Shown here: positions 1 through 15,800 of the stretch, piece by piece
Numbering within the stretch: position 1 is the first letter of the stretch
Layout: every line of letters begins with the position of its first letter
Assembly: GCF_003255815.1 (NCBI RefSeq)
Contig: NC_037689.1
Span: 23,585,700 to 23,649,699, forward strand
From: Theropithecus gelada
Lineage: Eukaryota; Chordata; Mammalia; Primates; Cercopithecidae
Length of the DNA stretch: 64,000 nucleotides
Reading direction: 5' to 3'
The notes under the pieces: generated by a model
The model's database searches: none
Seen by the model: the letters and a program-made list of their open reading frames with translations, nothing else
Told to the model about the DNA's origin: nothing
Made by a program: the position numbers and the translations under genes

Positions 1-622
1 GTCAGAGTCAGATGGGAAATTACATCACAATCTCCAGGGTTAAATCAAACCCATCTGATGAGAATGTATTATAGTTTGTAGGGCATGACTCCCCGTGCAG
101 ACCCTTTAGATAGGAATTTGGGCAAGATTAAAAAAAAAAATCAGAGCTTTGTCCTCACACACGAGGCTTCAGTAGGATGTCGTGTTGGTGCCCCGGCCCC
201 ATGATGGACGCATAGCAAGCCCAGCTGCTGTGAGTCCCGGCTGCTAATGGCTCCCGGCTGTCCCCTCTTCATTCGGCATTTCCCTGGGCTGGTGGATGCC
301 GCCTCAGCAGAGATGCCTGGATAGTTAACTGATTTCTAATTAGAGGAGACAACCCGTGACTAATAGGACAGAACCGTAACTCAACCTTCTTCTCCAAACT
401 GGGGCAGCCTGCGGGGCGGGGAGGGGCCGTTCCTTCTCCAGGTTTCCCCGGGAGATCAGGCAGGTGCACGCTGGGTATCACGTCTAGGGAAGTTGAGCTA
501 AGGTCACTTAGGGATCCTGGAGGATCTGAAAGACAGGGTGCCTTCCTTCCAGCCAGGTCAGTCTGAGGGATGAGACACTTCCATTGTTTTCCAAGTATAT
601 GAATATCACAGGTGCATGGGAA
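1..622. other. Low-repeat DNA, no gene seen
   Basis: This stretch has no recognisable Alu, L1 or tandem array. The first ~170 bases read like the edge of an old interspersed element that I cannot name. Open frames here are short and one runs into the neighbouring Alu, so I see no coding evidence. Confidence 0.5.
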
Positions 623-637
623 ATGCACACATACTCC

Positions 638-936
638 TTTTTTTTTTTTTTTTGAGACAAAGTTTCGCTCTGTCGCCCAGACTGCAGTCCAGTGGCGGGA
701 CCTCGGCTCATTGCAACCTCTGTCTCCCGGGTTCAAACCATCTCCCACCTCAGCCTCCTGAGTAGCTGGGATGACAGGTGCCCGCCACCGCGCCTGGCTA
801 ATTTTTTTGTACTTTTAGTAGAGATGGCGTTTCACCATGTTGGCCAGGCTGCTTTCAAACTGCTGACCTCGGGTGATCCACCCACCTCGGCCTCCCAAAC
901 TGCTGGGATTACAGGTGTGAGCCACCGCGCCTGGCC
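638..936 (-). mobile_element. Alu: Alu (AluS-like), full length, minus strand
   Basis: A 16-T run (the complement of the A-tail) is followed by the reverse-complement Alu body, ending in the GAGCCACCGCGCCTGGCC 5' end. A 14-bp target-site duplication is visible: ATGCACACATACTC at 623-636 and ATGCACGCATACTC at 938-951. That shows ordinary L1-mediated insertion. Confidence 0.95.
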
Positions 937-1035
937 CATGCACGCATACTCTTTGCAGAGTCTTCTTGGGGATGTGGGAAGTGATATTAGGCATATTATC
1001 TTCAAACAAAGGGAAATCTTAAAAGCAGGCATGGG

Positions 1036-2486
<1,451 letters not shown>

Positions 2487-2798
2487 TTTTTATTTTTTTA
2501 TGTTATGTTATGTTAAAGGCTAAGTCTTGCTCTGTCGTCCAGGCTGGAGTGCAGTGGCACGATCTTGGCTGACTGTAACCTGTACCTCCCGGATTCAAGT
2601 GATTTTCGTCCTTCAGCTTCCCGTGTAGCTGGGATTACAGGCACACGCCACCACGCCAGGCTAGTTGTTTTGTATTTTTCGTACAGACAAGGTTTTACCA
2701 TGTTGGCCAGGCTGGTCTGGAACTCCTGACCTCAAGGAATCCACCTGCCTCGGCCTCCCAAAGTGCTAGAATGACAAGCGTGAGCCACCGCCCCTGGT
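2487..2798 (-). mobile_element. Alu: Alu, minus strand, with TTATG-type tail
   Basis: A reverse-complement Alu body preceded by a T-rich tail that has evolved into TATGTTATGTTATGTT. It is more diverged than its neighbours (TGACTGTAACCTGTACC, AGAATGACAAGCG), consistent with an older AluS or J copy. Confidence 0.9.
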
Positions 2799-3004
2799 CT
2801 ACAATACGATTGTTAATAATGTGAATACTAATATATTTAAATGTACAAGTAGAGCATTATTTCCTGGAGACAGACATAGGAACAGGAACTGCCATGGTAA
2901 CCTCCTGGGCACCCTGCTGTGTGGTCACCATGGGTCACCCAGGATTATTGTAAATGCCCCGTATCAGCCAGCAGCCTCCAGAGGCAGAGGAGGCCCACTG
3001 TCAG

Positions 3005-3500
3005 CAGGGAGAAGACGGCGTCTGCAAGCCCAGGAGAGAGGCCTCAGGAGGAACCAGCCCTGCCCACACTTGGATCTCAGACGTCCAGCCTCCAGGACTG
3101 TGGGAGAATCAATATGTGTTGTTCATAAGCCGCCCAGTCTATGGTATTCTGTGACAGCAGCCTGAGATGGACTAAGACATCCCATAAGAAGAGGAGATGA
3201 GGACACAGACACACCAGGGACGAGCCTGTGAGGACACAGGGAGAAGACGGCGTCTCCAAGCCCAGGTGAGAGATCTCAGGAGGAACCAGCCCTGCCCACA
3301 CCTGGATCTCAGACTTCCAGCCTCCAGAACTGTGGGAGAATCAATGTCTGTTGTTGATAACCCCCCAGTCTATGGTATTCTGTGATAGCAGCCTGAGATG
3401 GACTAAGACATCCCATAAGAAGAGGAGATGAGGGCACAGACACACACAGAGGGGTGACTTCTCCCTCTGAATACACAGGGAGAAGACAGTGTCTACAATC
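3005..3500 (+). repeat. Tandem copies of an LTR 3' half (~231-bp unit)
   Basis: Unit A (3005-3180, lacking its start), unit B (3181-3411) and a partial unit C (from 3412) each contain the landmarks AAGAAGAGGAGATGAGG, CAGGGAGAAGACGG, AGGAACCAGCCCTGCCCACA, CCAGCCTCCAG and TCTATGGTATTCTGTGA. These resemble the 3' half of a common mammalian MaLR/ERVL-type LTR; the exact subfamily is not resolved. Each LTR end is joined head-to-tail to the next CCATAAGAAGAGG. The family recurs at 11.06-12.54 kb. Confidence 0.85.
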
Positions 3501-4030
3501 CCTGGGGACTGGAGAGAAAGGGATCCTGTGGTTCCCGAGGCCTGCACTGCCGGAGATTGTCACACAGAATGAGTTTTCCAACTTCGAACCCCATGTCCAC
3601 CTTCCCCAAGAATCCGCAGGGATAACTGAGGCTGCCCTCCCTCCTCCCTTCCTCCCATTCAGGCGTCCGCATCCGTTCCTGGTGCTTCAAAGGAATGTGT
3701 GACTGGTGGTGTCCATCACCAGTGGCCCTGATGTCATCAAAACGCTTGTTGATGTGTGGGTGTGTGGAGATTAGATAAGATGCATGGGTCCTGGCTGGGC
3801 CACGATGCTCTGTCCTGCCAGGGTTCATAGCCAAGGTGACTGATAAAGGTGTGTTCCCCTCACACCCATCTAACTTACACAACTGTGGGGGCTCCCCTCA
3901 TGTGTGGCTCAGGCCTCTTCCTGCGTACTGTGGACAAGGTAGCAAGGTTGTGCTGACGGCCGGGGGAGGAGGCTCACTTGGGACCTGTGTGTTGCGTTTC
4001 GGTGGGGCGGCTTATGAGACACAGACTTGA
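3501..4030. other. Low-repeat DNA
   Basis: Apart from the weak edge of the preceding LTR repeat I see no repeat family. Open frames here are short (under 130 codons) and lack recognisable domains. Confidence 0.5.
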
Positions 4031-4145
4031 CTTTTTCTTCTCTTTTTGAGATGGAGTGTTGCTCTGTCACCCAGCCTGGAGTGCAGTGAGGGGTGCACCA
4101 CACAGGAGGGGTGCCCCACAGTTCTGTGAGCCACCACGCCCGGCC
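4031..4145 (-). mobile_element. Alu: Internally deleted Alu fragment
   Basis: The 3' part (TTTTTGAGATGGAGTGTTGC...GGAGTGCAGTG) jumps directly to the extreme 5' end (GTGAGCCACCACGCCCGGCC). Roughly 60 bp of unrelated sequence replaces the missing body. Confidence 0.85.
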
Positions 4146-4240
4146 AGATGCATTCTGGTTTTAAGCCCACCTTGCAGAGGTCTGTATCCCACCCATCTAC
4201 TAAGCTGCTGCTGTCTACATTGAAATAAAAAAGGAGAGGG

Positions 4241-4519
4241 GGCCAGGCGCAGCGGCTCATGCCTGTCATCCCAGCACTTTGGGAGGCTGAGGTGGGCGGA
4301 TCACCTGAGGTCAGGAGTTCGAGATCAGCCTGGCCAACATGGTGAAATCCTGTCTCTACTAAAAATACAAAACTATGCCAGGCGTGGTGGCAGGTGCCTG
4401 TAGTCCCAGCTACTCGGGAAGCTGAGGCAGGAGAATTCGCTTGAACCCGGGAGGTGGAGGTTGCAGCGAGCTGAGATAGCACCACTGCACTCCAGCCTGG
4501 GTGAGAGAGAGTCTATCTT
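4241..4519 (+). mobile_element. Alu: AluS-like element
   Basis: A plus-strand Alu from GGCCAGGCGCAGCGG to GAGAGTCTATCTT, with the AluS-type block CACCTGAGGTCAGGAG. Its A-tail has become a microsatellite, annotated separately. Confidence 0.94.
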
Positions 4520-4540
4520 AAAAAAAAGAAAGAGAAAGAA

Positions 4541-4575
<35 letters not shown>

Positions 4576-4609
4576 GAAAGAGAAAGAAAGAGAAAGAAAG
4601 AAGGAGAAG
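4520..4609 (+). repeat. (AAAGAG)n/(AAAG)n microsatellite, expanded Alu tail
   Basis: About 90 bases of AAAGAG and AAAG repeats start at the A-tail of the Alu immediately upstream. They keep a lysine/arginine-rich frame open that should not be read as protein. Confidence 0.9.
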
Positions 4610-4896
4610 ATTCTCTGTCATGACCTTCAACAGTGGAGAGGGCACTGAGTCTCCTGGGCTGAAGCAGTAGGCGTCTGCCCACTCATGTGTAAGTTAAATG
4701 ACAGGGATTACATGGTTCTGAAGGATGGGTGAAGTAGATGGATCTGGACTGTTAAGAGAAACTGTCAATGTTGACGGCAGAGAAACTGGAGAGGCTGAAA
4801 TGCCAGCTCCTCTTCTGTTCGATCGACTTGCTGAAATGCCTTTGAGATCCTCTTGGCTTACAAGGAACCCATTGAGTCCGCTGGGAACGTTAGAAT
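4610..4896. other. Low-repeat spacer
   Basis: About 290 bases without a recognisable element. Confidence 0.5.
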
Positions 4897-5212
4897 TGTA
4901 TTTATTTATTTATATTTATTTATGAGTTGGAGTCTCCCTTTGTAGCCCAGGCTGCAGTGCAGTGGCACGATCTCGGCTCACCGCAACCTCCATGTCCCGG
5001 GTTCAAGTGATTCCCCTGCCTCAGCCTCCTGAGTAGCTGGGATTACAGGCACCCGCCACCTCGCCCGGCTAATGTTTGTATTTTTAGTAGAGATGGGGGT
5101 TTCACCATATTGGCCGGGCTGGTCTCGAACTCTTGACCTTGTGATCCGCCCACCCAAAGTGATCAGCCTCCTACAGTGCTGGGATGACAGGTGTGAACCA
5201 CCGTGCCCGGCC
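4897..5212 (-). mobile_element. Alu: Alu, minus strand (cassette 1)
   Basis: A TATTTATTTAT-type tail is followed by a complete reverse-complement Alu ending CACCGTGCCCGGCC. It is the first of three consecutive minus-strand Alus alternating with TG/GA microsatellites. Confidence 0.94.
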
Positions 5213-5239
5213 AGGATTGTATTTTTAAATTTGGGTCTT

Positions 5240-5571
<332 letters not shown>

Positions 5572-5583
5572 TATTCTTTAAGA

Positions 5584-5585
5584 GT

Positions 5586-5643
<58 letters not shown>

Positions 5644-5644
5644 G
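5584..5644 (+). repeat. (TG)n(GA)n compound microsatellite 2
   Basis: TG repeats then GA repeats, preceded by the seam GGCCTATTCTTTAA (5568-5581) that also precedes the third microsatellite. Confidence 0.95.
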
Positions 5645-5953
<309 letters not shown>

Positions 5954-5956
5954 TAA

Positions 5957-6417
<461 letters not shown>

Positions 6418-6719
6418 TGACCTGTGCATCTTTTTTTCTCTGACCACATATCCTTGACCCCCTAGGGACATAGTTAATACCGTGCAGTTAACTTCCCTTC
6501 GCCACAGCTCTTGGCAGAATTCCAGGTGACTTATTTTATCCTAACGAAATAGATGACAAAAAGCCCTTTGATGTTTGTGTTGACTCCATCTTCCAGCGGA
6601 GAAAAGTCACAAGGAAAAGAAAAGGCGAAAATATTTACCCTTCACGGGTTCCCTTCATGTATCACAAACAGTGACCTGCAGGGAAGCTCACATAAATGTA
6701 ATTCAGAAAAACTTTCTGT
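6418..6719. other. Low-repeat DNA
   Basis: About 300 bases with no recognised element and no credible coding frame. Confidence 0.5.
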
Positions 6720-7990
<1,271 letters not shown>

Positions 7991-8014
7991 TGTTACTAAA
8001 ATGGGTCCTTCTCG

Positions 8015-8688
<674 letters not shown>

Positions 8689-9207
8689 TAAAGAAATAAA
8701 GAATACCTACTCCATTGCCCAGCGGCCCTGAGGGCTGCTGTTTGGCTATCTTTATGGTTATTTCTTGATGATGTGCTAAACAAGGTGGATTATTGATGAG
8801 TTTTTCTGCGTAGTGGAGGGGATTTGCTAGAGTTAAGGGTTCCTCCCCCTTTTAGACCATATAGGGTAACTTTGGGTCATTGCCATATGGCATTTGTAAA
8901 CTGTCATGGCGCTGGTGGCAGTGTCTTTTAGCAGGCTAACACGTTATAATGAGCGTAGAAAGAGCAGTGAGGATGACCAGGGGTTGCTCTCTTTGCCATC
9001 TTGGATTTGGTGGGATTTGGCCGACTTCTTGACTGCAACGTGTTTTACCAGCAGCGTCTTCATGACCTGTATCTTGTGCCGACCTCCTATCTCATCCTGT
9101 GACTAAACATGCCTCACCTCCTGCGGATGCAGCCCAGTCAGTCTTAGCCTCATTTTACCCAACGCCCTATGCAAGATACATTCAGTCTGGTTCCAGCCTC
9201 TGACCCT

Positions 9208-9887
9208 AGGTTCCAGGGATTACGGCACGAACATATCGTCTTCAGGAGACTAACCCACCATGGTAAGGGAACGCCCAACAATTACCATACTTATTACCTT
9301 TCCAGGTAGGTGCCTCTCTATCCCAGCTCCTTCCTTGTGTTCTTTTCTTCACAAGTATTTTCAGAGCTGCCCTTGGCCATCTGCACAATGCATGGTGAAA
9401 GAAATGGATGCTTGCTCTCAGCGCACACATCCTTGCCTGACAGTTTCTCGCCTAGCAGCAATTTTGGCTTCCCAAGGGAGATCTTCTCCTTTGCCCTTGT
9501 GGGGCTTGCTGAAAATCAACTCATCATGAGGCAGATTAATAAGAGAAAAGACATACAATTTTTTTTATTTTAACTGTGAGCATGAGGAGAATCGCAGAGT
9601 GAATACTCAATATCCCAGTGTAACCTCCTTTCAGATGGCGAGAGGGGACATGGGGAATCTAGGTAATTCTGTTAAGTGGTGATAAGTGATGACTAGGAAG
9701 ATTGAATGGATACTTGGGAGAATGAATAGGGGGAGGAAACAGAGATTGACTTATTAATGGTTCTCTTTGGAAATTAAATACTCCTTGAAGACCAGTCATT
9801 ACTTTGTAAAAGGGTCTGTTCGAGCGGGCTTACATCTTAGCATTCTTTCCTGTAATCAGGAAGAAGTTCCCAGGGAGGGAGGGAAAG
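9208..9887. other. Low-repeat DNA, possible old ERV/LTR remnants
   Basis: No clear Alu or L1. The texture around 9520-9640 (AATAAGAGAAAAGACATACA, T-rich run) suggests an older LTR-type element that the next LTR may have split, but I cannot assign it. Confidence 0.4.
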
Positions 9888-10250
9888 GGATTTGGGTTGG
9901 CTATGTGTCCCCACTCACATCTCACCTTGATTTGTAATAATCCCCACATGTTAAGGAAGGGGCCCTGCGGGAGGTCATTGAATGATGGGGGCAGGTGCTT
10001 CCTGTGTTGTTGTTATGATAGTGATTAAGTCTCACAGGATCTGATGGTTTTAGAAAGGCAGGTTCCTCTGCACATGCCCTCTTGCCTGCCGCCATGGAAG
10101 ATGTGCTTTTACTCCTCCTTTGTCTTCCACTAAGATTGTGAGGCCTCCCCATGTGGAACTATGAGTCAATGAAACCTGTTTCCTGTATAAATTACCTAGT
10201 CTCAGATACGGGTATGTCTTCATTAGCAGCGTAAGAACAGACTAATACAG
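9888..10250 (+). mobile_element. MST/THE1-like MaLR LTR, plus strand
   Basis: Landmarks in order: GGTTGGCTATGTGTCCCCAC, GATAGTGATTAAGTCTCACA, GGATCTGATGGTTTTA, CTTGCCTGCCGCCATG, TTGTGAGGCCTCCCCATGTG, ATAAATTACCTAGTCTCAG and GAACAGACTAATACA. These give a near-complete solitary LTR. Confidence 0.88.
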
Positions 10251-10587
10251 AAAGGAAAAAAAAAAGTGTTTTACTTGGCAGATGTCTCAGGTGTTTATGT
10301 CAATATGGGAAAAGTCCCTTCCAAGGCCTTTTGATCTCTAAGGGTTTTTAATTTAAAATAATCGTTTTACAAAGGAGCTGTATTTTGGGGTGAAATTCTC
10401 TGTACAGAGCCAGGAATTCATCACAGAGGAGATAATTCTGTTTTATCAGAGAGTGACCAAGAGCTGTGTTGATCTCATGTATTTGGGGGGGGGGGTTACT
10501 CTTTGTTCCGTTGATGCTCAAGGAAGGCAACAGCTTTGGGAAAAATTCAATATGTGTCCGTGAAACTGAGAACCTTTGGGAGTTTCC
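10251..10587. other. Low-repeat DNA with a G11 run
   Basis: No recognised element. A run of about 11 G lies near 10484-10494. A short A-rich stretch at 10255-10265 follows the upstream LTR. Confidence 0.45.
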
Positions 10588-11021
10588 ATAGTTTGGATAT
10601 GGGTTATTTGCTCCCACCAAATGTCATGTTGAAATTTGATCTCCAGTGTTGGAGGTAGGGGTAGTGGGAGATGTTTGGGTCCTGGGGGTGGATCCCTCCT
10701 GAATAGATTAATGCCCTCCCTCAGGGCTGAGTAAGTTCTCACTCCATTGATGCCCTCAAGAGATGCTTGTCAGAAGAGTCTGGCACGTCCAACCCGTCTC
10801 TCTTTCTTCCTGTGTCTCTGTGTGATCTCTGCACACTGGCTCCCCTCTGCCTTCCATCATGAATGGAAGCTCCTTGAGGTCCTCAAGGTCTTTGAAAAGA
10901 AGATGCTGGTGCTATGCTTTTTGTACAGCCTGCAGAACTGTGAGCCAAATGAACTGCTTTTCTTCATCAAATACCCAGCCTCAGGTATTCCTCGATAGCA
11001 ACATAAAACAGATTAAGACAG
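10588..11021 (+). mobile_element. MLT1/MST-like MaLR LTR, plus strand
   Basis: Landmarks: ATAGTTTGGATATGG, ATTTGATCTCCAGTGTTGG, CTGAATAGATTAATGCC, CAGCCTGCAGAACTGTGAGC and AACATAAAACAGATTAAGAC. Divergence is higher than in the LTR at 9.9 kb, implying an older insertion. Confidence 0.85.
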
Positions 11022-11060
11022 GGCCGCATACTCATAGCTATCTTTTCACGTATGACTGAA

Positions 11061-11280
11061 ATGAGGAGATGAGGACACAGACACACACAGATGGACGACC
11101 CTGTGAGGTCTCAGGGAGAAGATGGCATCTACAAGCCAAGGAGAGAGGCTGCAGGAGGAAGCAGCCCCGCAATGCCTTGATCTCAGACTTCCAGCCTCCA
11201 GGACTCTGGAAAATAAATATCTATTGAAGTCACCTGGTCTGTGGTCCCTTTGTAATGGCGGCCTTAGCCAACTAATACAC
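11061..11280 (+). mobile_element. LTR 3'-half copy, single
   Basis: Same family as the tandem units at 3.0 and 11.85 kb: GAGGAGATGAGGACACAG, CAGGGAGAAGATGGC, CTCAGACTTCCAGCCTCCAG, ending GCCTTAGCCAACTAATACAC. The sequence immediately after it is repeated after the tandem cluster at 12.54 kb. Confidence 0.85.
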
Positions 11281-11336
11281 TCCTCAAAAGCCTGACACAT
11301 ACGCTCATTTGGAGATTTGGGAGGTGTGGTTGGAAA
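11278..11336 (+). repeat. Duplicated LTR flank, copy 1
   Basis: CTCCTCAAAAGCCTGACACA... through GGAGATTTGGGAGGTGTGG matches 12544-12603 with a few substitutions. Because this is flank and not LTR sequence, it indicates duplication of a genomic segment rather than two insertions. Confidence 0.88.
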
Positions 11337-11344
11337 TGACATGA

Positions 11345-11683
11345 TTGAAAGTCTACCGGGCATTCCACATCAATCTTTCTGTCATCCTCTCCAAACCTCT
11401 GGGATGGTTTATCTTCCTCTCTTATAGAAATCACATCTCCCTTCTGACAACATAAAGATTCCAGACAACAGGCTCTTCAGAAACAAGTGCTCACACTCGG
11501 GTTCTCTGTTAACTCTTCCTAAAGACGCCAGAGATTGGGAGAGAGATTGGGGCTGGAGGGGCGACCGACGGACAAAATCAGGACTGTAGGGTAGGGAGAG
11601 GGGGGCAGAGACAGGCTGGATGAGTTTTACAGGTTTCCTGAAGCAACACCTCTCATTTTGGGCTCCTGGGGTCATTCACTGCC
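11345..11683. other. Low-repeat DNA
   Basis: About 340 bases without a recognised repeat or gene. Confidence 0.5.
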
Positions 11684-12541
11684 TGTTATGGGCCAAATTG
11701 TGTCCCTCTCCAATTTTATACATGGAAGTCTTCACCCCCAGGACTTCAGAATGTGACTGTGTTTGGAGATGGGGTCTCTTTAAAGAGGTGATTAAGGCAC
11801 AATGAGGTTATTAGGGTGAGCCGTGATCTTATAGGAATGGTGTCTTTATAAGAAGAGGAGATGAGGACACAGACATACACAGAGGGACGAGCCTGTGAGG
11901 ACACAGGGAGAAGACGATGTCTCCAAGCCCAGGAGAGGGGCCTCAGGAGGAACCAGCCCTGCCCACACCTGGATCTCAGACTTCCAGCCTCCAGGACTGT
12001 GGGAGAATCAATGTCTGTTGTTTCTAAGCCACTAAGTCTGTGGTATTCGGTGATAGCAGCCTGAGATGGACTGAGACATCTCATAAGAAGAGGAGATGAG
12101 GACACAGATACACACAGAGGGACGACCCTGTGAGGACCCAGGGAGAAGACGGCGTCTCCAAGCCCAGGAGAGAGGCCTCAGGAGGAACCAGCCCTGCCCA
12201 CACCTGGATCTCAGACCTCCAGCCTCCAGGACTGTGGGAGAATCAATGTCTGTTGTTTCTAAGCCACCCAGTCTATGGTATTCTGTGACAGCAGCCTGAG
12301 ATGGACTGAGACACCTCATAAGAGGAGGAGATGAGGACACAGACACACACAGAGGGACGAGCCTGTGAGGACACAGGGAGAAGACGGTGTCTCCAAGCCC
12401 AGGAGAGAGGCCTCAGGAGGAACCAGCCCTGCCCACACCTGGATCTCAGGCTTTCAGCCTCCAGGACTTCGGAAAATAAATGTATACTGTTTAAGCCACC
12501 CAGTCTGTGGTCGTTTGTTATGGCAGCCTTAGCCAACTAAT
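11684..12541 (+). mobile_element. LTR with a triplicated 3' half
   Basis: The element starts TGTTATGGGCCAAATTGTGT and has the 5' landmarks CAGAATGTGACTGTGTTTGG and AGGTTATTAGGGTGAGCC. Its 3' half, starting at ATAAGAAGAGGAG, is present three times at 11848, 12083 and 12318, a period of 235 bp. It ends TATGGCAGCCTTAGCCAAC. It is MaLR/ERVL-type; the subfamily is not resolved. The ~67-codon frames in each unit are the same shadow frame and not genes. Confidence 0.88.
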
Positions 12542-12543
12542 AT

Positions 12544-12603
12544 GCTCCTCAAAAGCCTGGCACGTAGGCTCAGTTGGAGATTTGGGAGGTGCGGTTGGAA
12601 ACG
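12544..12603 (+). repeat. Duplicated LTR flank, copy 2
   Basis: GCTCCTCAAAAGCCTGGCAC... matches 11278-11336. It lies ~1.27 kb downstream of copy 1 and directly after the triplicated LTR. Confidence 0.88.
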
Positions 12604-13420
12604 AAGACCCCGAAAAGTTTAGATTTCTATGGGAAGGAAGATGCAGACTGCAAATCTTTAGGATACGTGCTGACCTGTCTCCTAAAGGAAACACATTATT
12701 CCCAGGCACTTGTCTTCCATTTGGCAACCAACCACATACAATGTGTGAGACCTTTTTTACGAGGCTGGTTTAATTAAAAATTCACATCCTCCTGACACTT
12801 TAAATATAGGAGCGTTAAGATACGTGGCCCTAAAAATTTGCAGTGGCTGGGATTTTGAGGAGGGATGTTTCATTGTCAGCTTGGGAAAATAGGTTCTGTT
12901 GACATCTTTCAGCTTAGCTATTCTTCTTCTTTGTCGTTACGGAAGTACAATGGGGAATTTTTTAGAAGCACATCTATTACCTTTGATTTTGTGTCATATA
13001 CAAAGGGGAATGTTTTTATTCTTCCAAACCCCATAAAAGCCAGAGATGCATTTTCATAGCCCTCTCCTGGCATAAAACTGCCCTTGAAATTTCTGGATCA
13101 AGAACATATTATTTTCTGACGGCTTTTTTTTTTTTTTTTTTTTTTTTCCTGGTGATTTATCTCAAAAGCTTCAACTTTTCCCCTCCTGTTAGCAGAATAC
13201 AAGTGAGTAGTAAAGGACTATCCATTTTTTATTTTCTTCTACAGTAGAATTTTTTTCTTCGCTTACAAATACAGGTGCCCCTGGATTCAGAGAATTGCAC
13301 TTTTCCATGCCACTAAATTCGGACACCACCGTGGACTCTGAATTTGAGCAGAAGTGAGATGTGTCACTTCCTATCAGAAGCTTGGCTCATGGTTGTATTT
13401 GGAGAACATAATTACATAAT
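12604..13420. other. Low-repeat DNA with a poly-T run
   Basis: About 800 bases with no Alu or L1. A T run at about 13124-13147 looks like the tail of an unrecognised minus-strand retroelement or is simple sequence. Frames are under 90 codons. Confidence 0.5.
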
Positions 13421-14028
13421 TTTTTAAAAATTTTATTTTAAGTTCTGGGATACATGTGCAGAACGTGCAGGTTTGTTACATAGGTGTATATGTGCCTTGA
13501 TGGTTTGCTGCACCTGTCAACCTGTCATCTAGGTTTTAAGCTGCACATGCATTAGGTATTTGTCCTAATGCTCTCCCTCCCATCACCCTCAACCCCTGTG
13601 ACAGGCCCCTGTGTGTGATGTTCCCCTCCTTGTGTCCAAGTGTTCTCATTGTTCAACTCCCACTTATGAGTGAGAACATGCGGTGTTTGGTTTTCTGTTC
13701 CTGTGTGAGTTTGCTGAGAAGGATGGTTTCCAGCTTCATCCGTGTCCCTGCAAAGGACATGAACTCATTCTTTTTTATGGCTGCGTAGTATTCCATGCTG
13801 TATATGTGCCACATTTTCTTTATCCAGTCTGTCATTGATGGGCATTTGGGTTGGTTCCAAGTCTTTGCTATTGTAAACAGCGCTGCTATAAACATGCGTG
13901 TGCATGTGTCTTTATAGTAGAATGATTTACAATACTTTGGGTACAAGCCCAGTAATGGGATGGCTGGGTCAAATGGCATTCTGGTTCTAGATCCTTGAGG
14001 AATGGCCCCACTGTCTTCCACAGCCCTG
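13421..14028 (-). mobile_element. L1: L1 3' end (ORF2 C-terminus and 3' UTR), minus strand, 5'-truncated
   Basis: The + strand starts with the reverse complement of an L1 tail (AAGTTCTGGGATACATGTGC) and continues through the 3' UTR into ORF2. The minus frame shows typical ORF2 C-terminal residues such as WIKKMWHIYSMEYYAAIKK and ILSKLTQEQKTKHRMFSLI. It breaks off upstream at about 14028. This is a dead fragment. Confidence 0.95.
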
Positions 14029-14710
14029 GGTCCTAGTCTGAAGATGACAAAGAGTGAAGATCCCATTGGTGAGCAGGTAGTATGGGTGGGAAACAGACTT
14101 TGGTGATGTTAGCTGCTGAGATTCTGGGGTTGTTTGTTATAGCAGCATCACCTGGTCTGTCCTGACTAATACACATATCGATGATTTACTTGCCATGGAA
14201 TTACTTTGTTCAGCAGTGTGTTCATAGAATGAAAACGCTTCTTTGTGCAAAACACACTAGCTAATGATATAGACCCTTAGTTCCATGAGCATTTTCTACC
14301 TTGTATTCCTTGGTGCAAGGATTTACCAAATTATTTGGCACTTGTATCAAGGGTGTTCATATAAAGAGGAAGCAGCTTAATTTTGCTTGTTTCCCAAGCA
14401 ATCTGTTCAGGGTGGTCTAGACACAGAGCGGACAGACTAAGGAAAATGACCCAATGAAGATATTTTCCAGGACATGTTCCCTGGGTGTGCTGTGGGGATG
14501 ACCACATTTAAGTCTAGTAAGATTAAAGATCAGAGCTGGATACTGCTGAAACTTGAGTGTCCTAAGAATTCCTTATTAAAGGTATTCCATGGAGAGATCT
14601 GAGGTCTCGCCACATGAGCTGAAAATGGTCTTATTTGGAGGGATCAAATTAATCAGCTCACAACAAGATGCTTGTATACTTGTGGTACTGAGAACTCAGT
14701 GACAGATACC
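14029..14710. other. Low-repeat DNA with a short LTR-like tail
   Basis: GTTGTTTGTTATAGCAGCAT and CCTGACTAATACAC near 14130-14172 resemble the terminal bases of a MaLR-type LTR. The remainder is not recognised. Confidence 0.5.
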
Positions 14711-15157
<447 letters not shown>

Positions 15158-15542
15158 AGTGTTGAATACTTTCTGATGGCAGGTTGAGAAGACATGGCAG
15201 GTAGAAGAAATAAGTTCCTAGGGCCAACCACATGGGGGCAGACTTTGTTGGGGCACCATGGCAACAGTTCCCAGTGGCAGGACCTGACGTTTCAGGAGCT
15301 AGGGAGAAGGGAGGCCATGGAATACAGGTTGAGAGGTGGTAAGGACAGTCCCAAATGTTGCCTATCCCAGTTTTGTTCAGCAGAAGTCCCAGTTGTTGAT
15401 TCCTTTTGTGGGCTGAAGGTATCATTTGGCTTTTTCTGCCCAATGTGATGTTTGTGAGATTCATTCGTATCATCCAGAGGTAGGAGGCTCCTGGATTTTA
15501 CAGCTCAGGGTAACTTGGGGAACTGGAGGCAGAGCTTACTTC
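15158..15542. other. Low-repeat DNA
   Basis: No recognised transposon. An RFX X-box-like palindrome (GGCACCATGGCAAC, 15252-15265) is present, with one mismatch to the core consensus. Confidence 0.45.
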
Positions 15543-15800
15543 TGTTAATAACTAAAATAATAACTGCGATAGTTGACATTTACCCAGTTCTTACAGTGTC
15601 TAAGGGGCTATCCCAAGAGCTTCCTTTATGTGTGTTGCCTCGTTTAATTTTACAGCCTTCTCGTCGTGCTTACACCATTATTACCCAAAATTGCAAGTGC
15701 ACAAACTGAGACCTAGAGAGTTTCATGACTAGCTGTGCATGCTTGGAAAAGTTTATGACAGTGCTGGGTTTCCAGCTTCACTCAGTGTGGCTGAGAGCTT
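15543..15800 (-). mobile_element. MIR: MIR element, minus strand
   Basis: The order of landmarks fits a reversed MIR: GTTGACATTTACCCAGTTCT, CTCGTTTAATTTTACAGCC, ACCATTATTACCC, GCACAAACTGAGACCTAGAG and TGCTGGGTTTCCAGC. Divergence is high, as expected for an ancient mammalian SINE. Confidence 0.82.

Noticed and set aside
13653..14066. 137-codon minus frame as a host gene
   Set aside because: It is the C-terminal remnant of L1 ORF2 with a foreign N-terminal extension; a dead fragment.
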